Positions 1 to 5,285 of a DNA stretch of 6,755 nt are shown here, in pieces (position 1 is the stretch's first letter; each line of letters begins with the position of its first letter). Source of the DNA: Reyranella sp. (GTDB lineage Bacteria > Pseudomonadota > Alphaproteobacteria > Reyranellales > Reyranellaceae); NCBI GenBank assembly GCA_004296815.1, contig SCVT01000282.1, positions 1 to 6,755 of the forward strand, given 5' to 3'. A program made the position numbers and the translations under genes. The notes below the pieces were generated by a model. It saw nothing but the letters and a program-made list of their open reading frames with translations. It was not told where the DNA came from and did no database searches.

Positions 1-921
1 AGTGCCCATCGCGATGCGGCCGCCGGCCTTGTAGTACATCTTGGTCGCTTCGATGTGGCGGTCGTAGACGCGACGGCTCTTCTCGATCACGTAGTCGGGG
101 ATCGAGCGGTCGCCCTCGTCGTAGCCCTTGAGGATGTTCTTCACCGCGGCGAGCGTCGGCACCAGCCACACGCCCCGCTCCTTCATCTCGCGGCAGCACT
201 CCTCGTCCATGAAGATGCCGTGCTCGATCGAATCGATGCCGCCGCGCACGGCGTTCAGGAGGCCGAGCGCGCCCTGGGCGTGGCTGGCGCAGCATTTGTG
301 GAAGCGGTGCGCCTCGCTGATGCCGGCCTTCATCTCCTCGGCCGAGTAGTGAGCGTCCTCCGGATTGACTCCGGGTGTCATCACACCGCCCGTGGCCATG
401 ATCTTCACCAGGTCGGAGCCGGCATGGACCTGCTCGCGCACGGCCTTGACCACGTCGTCGACGCCGTCGGCGACGCGGCCGTTGCGGTTGCCGTGGCCGC
501 CGGTCATGCAGATCAACCGGCCGGCGCAGCGCATGGTCGGCCCCAGGAAGCGGCCGGCGTTGAAGGCATCGCGCATGGCGAACTCGATGTAGTCCTTGCC
601 GCCGCAATCGCGCACGGCGGTGACGCCGCCTTCCAGCGTGTTGCGCATGAACTCCATGCCGCGCACCGCGAGCTGGGCGGCGCTCAGGCGATCCTGCGCC
701 GCGCCCGGATTGCCCTCGCCCCCGAGCAGGGAATGGATGTGGCAGTCGATGATGCCGGGGATCAGCGTGGCGCCGGTGGTGTCGACCTTATCGCCGACGA
801 AGCCCTTGAACTCGCCCGCCGGGCCGACCCGCTTGATGCGGCCGCCCTCTTCCAGGACCGCCTGTCCGTCTTGCGCCGTCTCGCCGTCGAACAGACGCCC
901 GCCGACATACAACGTGGCCAT
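1..921 (-). CDS. Metal-dependent amidohydrolase (imidazolonepropionase/prolidase-like), 3' end cut by window
   Basis: The 307 visible residues form the N-terminal three quarters of an amidohydrolase-superfamily TIM-barrel enzyme, of the group that includes Xaa-Pro dipeptidase-like and imidazolonepropionase-like hydrolases. Visible metal-site signatures in order are: DCHIH with the HxH pair at 61-63; a lysine in LVKIMATGGV (K173), the usual carboxylated bridging lysine; H214 in SHAQG; and H234 in IEHG. The reading stops at AMGT, so the expected catalytic Asp of the GTD motif falls on the next codon, outside the window. The N-terminal strands (YVGGRLFDG, then TLIPGIIDCH) match the small beta-sandwich that precedes the barrel. 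There is no signal peptide, so the protein is probably cytoplasmic. The ATG at 921 has an AAGGAG Shine-Dalgarno sequence at 928-933, six bases upstream. The gene lies 73 bases downstream of the C26 hydrolase and is probably in the same transcript. The substrate cannot be read from sequence: a dipeptide, cyclic amide or lactam are all possible. Confidence 0.9.
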   Translation of the reverse strand, partial: MATLYVGGRLFDGETAQDGQAVLEEGGRIKRVGPAGEFKGFVGDKVDTTGATLIPGIIDCHIHSLLGGEGNPGAAQDRLSAAQLAVRGMEFMRNTLEGGVTAVRDCGGKDYIEFAMRDAFNAGRFLGPTMRCAGRLICMTGGHGNRNGRVADGVDDVVKAVREQVHAGSDLVKIMATGGVMTPGVNPEDAHYSAEEMKAGISEAHRFHKCCASHAQGALGLLNAVRGGIDSIEHGIFMDEECCREMKERGVWLVPTLAAVKNILKGYDEGDRSIPDYVIEKSRRVYDRHIEATKMYYKAGGRIAMGT

Positions 922-994
922 GCCTCACTCCTTGCCGAAACTACTACCCCGCAATGTGCATCCGGCGCAGGGCCTGCGGCAAGCAGGGAAGACT

Positions 995-1762
995 TCAGGA
1001 CTTGCTGCGTTGCCGCAGTGCAGCGCCAAAGGCTTCGAACAGCGCACGATTGATCGGATTACGCTGCGGATCGTACTCGGCGTGCCACTGGACGCCGAGC
1101 GCGAAGGAAGGCGCGTCGGCGATGGCGATCGCCTCGATGGTGCCGTCCTCGGCGATGCCCTCGACCACGACACGCTCGCCGGGTTCGAGGATCCCCTGCC
1201 CGTGCAGCGAATTCACCCGGATGCAGTCGCAGCCCAGCAGGCCGGCGAAGGCGCCGCCTTTCGCCAGACGCACCTCGTGGCGATCGGCGAACACGACCTC
1301 GATGTCGGGATGGATCTCGCCGTTCTCGAGACGCGGCATGCGGTGGTTCATGCGTCCCGGCAACTCGCGGATCTCCGGATGCAGGGTGCCGCCGAAGGCC
1401 ACGTTCATCTCCTGCAGGCCGCGGCAGATGCCGAAGATCGGCACGCCGCGCTCGACGCAGGCCCGGATCAGCCCCAGTGCCATCGCGTCGCGATCCTGGT
1501 CGTAGGGCTCGTGGCTCGGATGCGGATCGACGCCGAAATGCGTCGGGTGAACGTTGGCGCGCGCGCCGGTGAGCAGGATGCCGTCGACTGCGCCCAAGAG
1601 CGCGTCGACATCGGTGATGTCGGGCGTGCCGGCGAACATCAGCGGCAGCGCGCCCGCCACCTCGGCGATGGCCTGCAGGTTGCGCCGGCCGACGGCCTGG
1701 ACGTTGTGGCGATCGTTGAGCACCTGGGCGTTGCCGATCACGCCGACGACAGGCTTGGTCAT
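995..1762 (-). CDS. Class I glutamine amidotransferase-fold hydrolase, peptidase C26 (PuuD-like gamma-glutamyl hydrolase)
   Basis: This 255-residue protein has the usual length for the family of gamma-glutamyl-gamma-aminobutyrate hydrolases, which cleave a gamma-glutamyl bond in putrescine and related amine catabolism. The nucleophile elbow GICRGLQEMNV places the catalytic Cys at 113. GVQWHAEYD near the C-terminus supplies His 227 and Glu 229 of the triad. NSLHGQGI (184-191) and DGILLTGARANVHP (60-73) are further PuuD-like signatures. The usual WHPE is WHAE here, a mild substitution that leaves the triad intact. No signal peptide is seen, so the enzyme is probably cytoplasmic. The ATG at 1762 overlaps the stop of the TPR gene as ATGA, and the upstream SD is weak, so translation is probably coupled. 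The family call is firm. The exact substrate (gamma-Glu-GABA or another gamma-glutamyl amide) is inferred, so no gene symbol is given. Confidence 0.93.
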   Translation of the reverse strand: MTKPVVGVIGNAQVLNDRHNVQAVGRRNLQAIAEVAGALPLMFAGTPDITDVDALLGAVDGILLTGARANVHPTHFGVDPHPSHEPYDQDRDAMALGLIRACVERGVPIFGICRGLQEMNVAFGGTLHPEIRELPGRMNHRMPRLENGEIHPDIEVVFADRHEVRLAKGGAFAGLLGCDCIRVNSLHGQGILEPGERVVVEGIAEDGTIEAIAIADAPSFALGVQWHAEYDPQRNPINRALFEAFGAALRQRSKS

Positions 1763-2340
1763 GACAGGTCTTCTCTCACTTCCGGACGATCGGCGACCTG
1801 CTGGTTGCAACCCAGCGGATCCTCGTCGCCCACGACACCACCCAGCGCCTTGAGGCGCTCGATCTCGCCGTCGATGCCCATGATGTGCGGGTTCCACTTG
1901 CGGGCGAGCTCGAAGGCCGCGACCGCGCGGCCGTTCTCGCCCATCTCGGCGCGGATCATGCCGAGGCCCGAATAGGCGCCGAAGTGGCGCGGCTCGCGCT
2001 TCACCGTCTCGCAGATGTCGGCGAGCGAGGCCTTGAAGTTGCCCATCAGCCAGTGCGCCGTGGCGCGCTTGTTCCACGCCTCGGAGAGTTCGGGCGCCAC
2101 CTGGATCAGCCGCGTGAAGGTGTCGACCGAAGCCTGGAACTGGCGCTGCTGCATCTCGGCCATGCCTTGCATCATCTGTGCCTGCTGGCTCATGTTCGGG
2201 ACCATGACCCACTGCTCCCAGATCGCCGCTTCGAGCGACTGGATCGCCACTGGATCGGTGGCCGCCTGCAGCTTGGCGAATAGAGTATCGAGCACGGTCC
2301 CGCTCCCGGCGTTCTGCGCCAGAACATTCGCCCCCAGCAT
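1759..2340 (-). CDS. TPR-repeat protein, probably exported; true start likely upstream at 2394
   Basis: From the first ATG (2340) this is a 193-residue protein with three tandem tetratricopeptide repeats, at about 52-83, 84-117 and 118-151. They show the expected spacing of small and large hydrophobic residues and end in Pro (VAP, REP, WNP). TPR arrays bind partner proteins and no enzymatic motif is visible. The ATG start leaves only a stump of a signal peptide (MLGANVLAQ). The open frame continues upstream for 28 codons with no ATG, GTG or TTG. An ATT at 2394 sits seven bases after GAGG, and starting there gives an arginine-bearing n-region, a hydrophobic core (CLAALVGLMLGA) and a VLA-QN cleavage site. 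The ATG at 2340 has no clear SD. The protein is therefore probably periplasmic and about 211 residues as translated. Its stop overlaps the start of the C26 hydrolase by four bases, which implies one mRNA. The partner is unknown. Confidence 0.85.
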   Translation of the reverse strand: MLGANVLAQNAGSGTVLDTLFAKLQAATDPVAIQSLEAAIWEQWVMVPNMSQQAQMMQGMAEMQQRQFQASVDTFTRLIQVAPELSEAWNKRATAHWLMGNFKASLADICETVKREPRHFGAYSGLGMIRAEMGENGRAVAAFELARKWNPHIMGIDGEIERLKALGGVVGDEDPLGCNQQVADRPEVREDLS

Positions 2341-2401
2341 CAGGCCGACCAGAGCGGCAAGACAAGTGCGAAGGGAGATTGGCAGCGTCCTAATTTGAGC
2401 G

Positions 2402-2405
2402 CCTC
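2402..2405 (-). promoter_or_regulatory. Candidate ribosome binding site supporting an ATT start for the TPR gene
   Basis: GAGG on the minus strand lies seven bases before the ATT at 2394-2392. No comparable purine run precedes the annotated ATG at 2340. The motif is short and taken alone is weak. It gains weight because the ATT frame encodes a complete signal peptide. Confidence 0.4.
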
Positions 2406-2424
2406 GACGGTATCCGCTCGCGCA

Positions 2425-2856
2425 CTATGTCTTGGGCATGTAGACGCGCCGGCAAGCATTGTAGGAATAGGTCACGTGGAACGGGCGGGCTCCGCTGCCC
2501 GGATCGAGCGTTACGTACCACTCTCGATTCTTGTTGTCCTTGCTGACAACTCTTCCAGAACCATCAGGCTGCAACGCCTTCAAATCGACAGCGAATGAAC
2601 TGTTCGGCGCTCGGCTCGCCGTCGAAAAAGTGAGCGTGTCCCCCTTTATTTCGGCCTGCCCGTCGGTCGGATGGGTCCATTCCGGCATGGCCATCGTCCC
2701 GCCGCCGCAGTAGGGCGAAGTGCCATCCACCAATTTGCCGGCGGCAGCCCATGTCGCGTCTCTCGTCGCGTCAGTCGAGCTGGAGATGGCCGCAATGGAG
2801 ATGTGAGAAGCACCTGCCATCCCGACCAATGTCGTGAGGAACAGTCCCAACCTCAT
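2425..2856 (-). CDS. Small exported protein of unknown function
   Basis: This 143-residue protein was not recognised as a member of any named family. The ATG at 2856 is well supported by GGGGAGG six bases upstream (2863-2869). The N-terminus (MRLGLFLTTLVGMAGA) reads as a signal peptide, with likely cleavage between residues 17 and 24, so the mature protein should be periplasmic or secreted. The remainder is small, polar and rich in Gly, Ser and Thr, with alternating hydrophobic residues suggesting beta strands. There are exactly two cysteines, C50 (SPYCGGG) and C135 (NACRRVY), near the two ends of the mature chain, which could form a disulfide. Base composition is visibly lower in GC than the neighbours (about 50-57% over 2521-2640), which may mean later acquisition or relaxed selection. 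It lies 71 bases after the cupin gene and precedes the TPR gene in the same frame, separated by its TAG stop. Confidence 0.75.
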   Translation of the reverse strand: MRLGLFLTTLVGMAGASHISIAAISSSTDATRDATWAAAGKLVDGTSPYCGGGTMAMPEWTHPTDGQAEIKGDTLTFSTASRAPNSSFAVDLKALQPDGSGRVVSKDNKNREWYVTLDPGSGARPFHVTYSYNACRRVYMPKT

Positions 2857-2881
2857 TTGCCGCCTCCCCGTGTGCCGGCCA

Positions 2882-2890
2882 AGTGTAGCA
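2882..2890 (-). promoter_or_regulatory. Possible extended -10 promoter for the small exported-protein gene
   Basis: The minus strand reads TGC followed by TACACT, an extended -10 shape matching four of six consensus bases. It lies 25 bases before the ATG at 2856, so the 5' leader would be short and would contain the strong SD. No convincing -35 hexamer is found 16-18 bases further upstream. It could give the last four minus-strand genes transcription independent of the cupin promoter. This is a weak call. Confidence 0.25.
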
Positions 2891-2927
2891 CGGCAACGAG
2901 GGAGGTGGAGATTGCTCCGCGCGTCGG

Positions 2928-3374
2928 TCAGTCCGCTCCTCTCGCCCAGGGCGTGATGCCGCTGTCGTGGCACCATTGCAGATAGAGTCGGTGGAGCTTC
3001 GGCGTATCGGTCCAGGCGCCGTCGCCGCCATCGGCACCAAGATAGGTGAGGCGGCCGGTCATGGTGATCTGGACGATGCACGGCTCGTCGCCCTCGCACG
3101 CCCAGCTATCGACGTTGCCGGCCGGCTCGAACACGTAATCGCCCGGCCCCGCGACGCTACCGTCGCCCAGCCGGCGGCGTCCTGACAGGCCCAGCGCATG
3201 GACATGGCCGTCGTGGCGATGGATCGGGATCCTGACACCAGGCTCCACTTTCAGCTGGAGCGTGCGTTCGCCGCCACGGAAGTGAAGCGGTCGGGCCGAT
3301 ACGCCTTCCCCCAGGGGCATCCAGGGCAGCTCAACCGTGTGGATCGGGGTTTCGGTGACGTTGGCAGCGTTCAT
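2928..3374 (-). CDS. Single-domain cupin protein (ChrR-like / 2,4'-dihydroxyacetophenone dioxygenase-like)
   Basis: This 148-residue protein is a compact cupin. The opening LPWMPLGEGVSARPL and the first cupin motif PGVRIPIHRHDGHVHALGLSG resemble the ChrR-type and dihydroxyacetophenone dioxygenase-like cupins. Candidate metal ligands are H52, H54, H57 and H59. The second motif, GDYVFEPAGNVDSW (78-91), carries Asp 89 where cupins commonly have the last His ligand, so the metal site may be built differently or may not support dioxygenase chemistry. No signal peptide is seen. The ATG at 3374 has a strong GGAGGAG SD at 3380-3386, five bases upstream. The gene is divergent from the MarR gene across an 80-base region with two operator-like palindromes, so it is the most likely primary target of that regulator. 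It may be an oxygenase, an isomerase or a ligand-binding protein. The fold is clear and the activity is not. Confidence 0.85.
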   Translation of the reverse strand: MNAANVTETPIHTVELPWMPLGEGVSARPLHFRGGERTLQLKVEPGVRIPIHRHDGHVHALGLSGRRRLGDGSVAGPGDYVFEPAGNVDSWACEGDEPCIVQITMTGRLTYLGADGGDGAWTDTPKLHRLYLQWCHDSGITPWARGAD

Positions 3375-3388
3375 GGCAGCTCCTCCAG

Positions 3389-3408
3389 TTATCTTGACGT
3401 CAAGATAA
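3389..3408. promoter_or_regulatory. Operator palindrome 1 (perfect 20-bp inverted repeat)
   Basis: This is a perfect palindrome with arms TTATCTTGAC and GTCAAGATAA and no spacer. Size and symmetry are those of MarR-family operators, and it sits between the marR gene and its divergent cupin neighbour. It covers the -10 hexamer of the cupin promoter and the -35 hexamer of the marR promoter, so occupancy should block both. Confidence 0.8.
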
Positions 3409-3421
3409 TATCGAATATCTT
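3394..3421 (+). promoter_or_regulatory. Predicted marR promoter
   Basis: The -35 TTGACG (3394-3399) and -10 TATCTT (3416-3421) are separated by 16 bp and match five and four of six sigma-70 consensus bases. Transcription would begin near 3428, giving a leader of about 27 bases before the marR ATG. The -35 lies in operator 1 and the -10 in operator 2, consistent with autorepression. Confidence 0.55.
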
Positions 3422-3429
3422 GATGTCAA
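3402..3429 (-). promoter_or_regulatory. Predicted cupin-gene promoter, overlapping the marR promoter
   Basis: On the minus strand a consensus -35 TTGACA (3429-3424) is followed after 16 bp by TATCTT (3407-3402). The start site would fall near 3395, about 20 bases before the cupin ATG at 3374 and just ahead of its strong SD. It is the mirror image of the marR promoter and has the better -35, so it may be the stronger of the two when derepressed. Confidence 0.55.
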
Positions 3430-3433
3430 GACA
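3416..3433. promoter_or_regulatory. Operator palindrome 2 (imperfect copy of palindrome 1)
   Basis: This second copy has arms TCTTGA and TCAAGA around a central TG, with mismatches only at the centre and at one outer pair (3417/3432). Its centre is 26 bp from that of the first palindrome, about two and a half helical turns. It covers the -35 of the cupin promoter and the -10 of the marR promoter. It is probably a second, weaker MarR site. Confidence 0.7.
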
Positions 3434-3434
3434 A

Positions 3435-3458
3435 ATGGCGCCTAGTTTCTCCGTATGA
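3435..3458 (+). CDS. Seven-codon leader ORF overlapping the marR start
   Basis: ATG at 3435 opens a seven-residue frame (MAPSFSV) whose TGA stop at 3456-3458 overlaps the marR ATG as ATGA. It lies within the predicted marR leader, only about seven bases from the predicted 5' end, and has no clear SD. It may be chance, or a short peptide that couples translation into marR, whose own start also lacks an SD. Confidence 0.2.
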   Translation: MAPSFSV

Positions 3459-3967
3459 CGAATTTCCCCGCGCAGACCGATCGGACCGGCCAGCTCATCG
3501 CCCTGCGTCGACGCGAGACGCCGGGCGTTCCCCTCGACGGCATGGAGATCCTGTCGCGCGCCAGCCGCCTCGTCCGGCTCAGCCGGAAATGGATCGAACC
3601 GGTATTCGCGCGGCACGACCTCGACACAGGCGAGTTCGATGTGCTGGCGACTCTGCAACGCTCCGGCGCCCCTTACCGGCAGCGGCCTACCGAGCTCTAC
3701 CAGTCGCTGATGATCACCTCGGGCGGACTCACCGACCGCCTCAACCGGCTGGAGAAGAAGGGGCTCATAGAGCGGGTCGTGTCCGAGACCGACCGGCGCA
3801 GCGCATTGGTTCAGCTCACCAAGCATGGGCTGAAGACGATCAACGCCGCATTCGTCGAGGACATGACCATCGAGGCCGAACTGCTCGGTGCACTCGGCGC
3901 GGACGAGCGAAGGCAGCTCGCTACCCTGCTCGCCCGATTGCTGAAAGATTTCGAAAAGCGCGTTTAG
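3455..3967 (+). CDS. MarR-family winged-helix transcriptional regulator
   Basis: This 170-residue protein has the length and layout of MarR repressors. N-terminal helices (about 30-70) contribute to the dimer interface, and a winged helix-turn-helix lies near 75-122. Its recognition helix falls in MITSGGLTDRLNRLEKKGLIER and its wing in DRRSALVQLT. A C-terminal dimerisation helix pair ends at the last residue. MarR proteins typically bind short palindromes as dimers and release DNA on binding an aromatic or phenolic ligand or on oxidation. No cysteine is present, so ligand rather than thiol sensing is more likely. The gene is divergent from the cupin gene across two matching palindromes, its probable operators. 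The ATG at 3455 has no good SD, and M30 (3542) is a possible later start, also without one. The stop overlaps the glcF stop tail-to-tail. Confidence 0.92.
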   Translation: MTNFPAQTDRTGQLIALRRRETPGVPLDGMEILSRASRLVRLSRKWIEPVFARHDLDTGEFDVLATLQRSGAPYRQRPTELYQSLMITSGGLTDRLNRLEKKGLIERVVSETDRRSALVQLTKHGLKTINAAFVEDMTIEAELLGALGADERRQLATLLARLLKDFEKRV

Positions 3968-5283
3968 TCGAGCGCTGCGGGCTTCGGACCGCCCGTCGCC
4001 CAGTCGAGCAGCTCGACCGTATGGGCAATCGGTATGCCGGTGCCGGAGGCGATGTTGCCGATGCAGCCGAAATTGCCGGCCGCGATGACGTCGGGCTTCA
4101 CGCTCTCGATGTTGGCCACCTTGCGGTCGCGCAGGCGTCGCGACAGCTCGGGCTGCAGCACCTGGTAGGTGCCGGCCCAGCCGCAGCAGAGATGGCCTTC
4201 CGGCACGTCCTTCACGGTGAAGCCCGCGTCGCGCAGCAGCTTCTTGGGCGGCTCGATCACCTTCTGGCCGTGTTGCATGGAGCAGGCCGAATGATAGGCG
4301 ACGGTGAGCGGGCGCGGAATCACGTTCGCGAGGCCGACCTCGGCCATCACCTCGCTCACGTCCTTGGCGAGCCGGGCCACGCGCTCGGCCTTGGCGTGCC
4401 ACTCCGGCTCAGCGGCCAGCATGTTGCCGTAGTCCTTCACCGTCGTGCCGCAGCCCGAGGCGTTGATGACGATGGCATCGAGGCCGGCGCCGTCGATCTC
4501 GTGCAGCCAGGCCGTGATGTTAGCCTTGGCGAGCTCGATCGCCTGCTCGTTCCTGCCGACATGAAGTACCGAGGAGCCGCAGCAGCCCGAGCCCGCGACG
4601 TTCACCACCTCGATGTCGTGGCGGGTCAGCAGCCGCACCGTCGCCTCGTTGACCTCAGGCGCCAGCACCTGCTGACCGCAGCCCGGCATCAGCGCGACCC
4701 GCTTGCGGCGCAGGCCGGCGGCCGGGAAGGTCTGCGGCCGGTCGACCGGCGACGGACCTGGCACGCTCGCCGGCACCGCGTCGAGCATGGCGCGCAGGCG
4801 GCGGAAGAAGGTGGCACCGCCAGGATCGCTGCTGGTTGCGGGCAGCATCGGCGCCAGCGGCTTGGCGAGCCGGCCCAGCACCATGGCCCAGCGGAACAGC
4901 GTCGGCCGCGGCATCAGCCAGGCGAGCAGGCCGCGCATCACGCGATCGGGCAACGACCGCTGGTAGCTCTCCTCGATGCGATGCCGCCCGTGATCGACCA
5001 GGTGCATGTAGTTCACCCCCGACGGGCACGTCGTCATGCAGGAGAGGCACGAGAGACAACGATCGACGTGGCGCACTTCCTGCGCCGTCGGCGCGCGGTT
5101 GCCCTCGAGCATCGCCTTGATGAGGTAGATGCGGCCGCGCGGGCTGTCGCGCTCATCGCCCAGCAGCACGAAGGTCGGGCACGTGGCGGTACAGAAGCCG
5201 CAATGCACGCACTTGCGCAGGATGTGCTCGCTGCGCGCGTTCTCGGGATCGGCGAGCTGGGCCAGGGTGAAGTTGGTCTGCAT
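3964..5283 (-). CDS. glcF: Glycolate oxidase iron-sulfur subunit GlcF
   Basis: This 439-residue protein is the Fe-S electron-transfer subunit of the GlcDEF complex, which oxidises glycolate to glyoxylate and passes electrons to the respiratory chain. Two ferredoxin-type 4Fe-4S motifs are intact: C25, C28, C31 and C35 in CVHCGFCTATCP, and C76, C79, C82 and C86 in CLSCLSCMTTCP. Two C-terminal cysteine-rich (CCG) domains follow, with key cysteines at C202, C234, C235 and C278, then C334, C366, C367 (HLCCGWAGTY) and C407. The HTVELLDWATGG tail is typical of GlcF. The start at 5283 is two bases after the glcE stop, with a GGAGG 11 bases upstream inside glcE, so translation is probably coupled. The stop overlaps that of the marR gene, leaving no room for a separate terminator. 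Confidence 0.96.
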   Translation of the reverse strand: MQTNFTLAQLADPENARSEHILRKCVHCGFCTATCPTFVLLGDERDSPRGRIYLIKAMLEGNRAPTAQEVRHVDRCLSCLSCMTTCPSGVNYMHLVDHGRHRIEESYQRSLPDRVMRGLLAWLMPRPTLFRWAMVLGRLAKPLAPMLPATSSDPGGATFFRRLRAMLDAVPASVPGPSPVDRPQTFPAAGLRRKRVALMPGCGQQVLAPEVNEATVRLLTRHDIEVVNVAGSGCCGSSVLHVGRNEQAIELAKANITAWLHEIDGAGLDAIVINASGCGTTVKDYGNMLAAEPEWHAKAERVARLAKDVSEVMAEVGLANVIPRPLTVAYHSACSMQHGQKVIEPPKKLLRDAGFTVKDVPEGHLCCGWAGTYQVLQPELSRRLRDRKVANIESVKPDVIAAGNFGCIGNIASGTGIPIAHTVELLDWATGGPKPAALD

Positions 5284-5285
5284 CG

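Noticed and set aside
966..978. Inverted repeat CGCAGG-G-CCTGCG between the amidohydrolase and C26 genes as a terminator
   Set aside because: The loop is too small for the full stem and no T-run follows on either strand. The gap more likely just holds the next ribosome site.
55..1053. Plus-strand open frame of 332 codons opposite the amidohydrolase
   Set aside because: It is antisense to a protein with all expected metal-site motifs. Its translation is compositionally biased and resembles no family.
1763..2365. C26 hydrolase frame staying open upstream across the TPR gene
   Set aside because: The extra translation is a shadow of the TPR gene. Family homology begins at MTKPVVGVIG with the ATGA overlap.
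2340..2427. Exported-protein gene and TPR gene share a frame separated by one TAG, hinting at stop readthrough or a split gene
   Set aside because: Each product has its own signal peptide and ribosome site, and the two parts do not resemble halves of one protein. A shared frame occurs by chance one time in three.
3978..3995. CGGGC/GCCCG hairpin at the marR-glcF convergence as a terminator
   Set aside because: The stem is short, lies inside the glcF coding region, and no T-tract follows.
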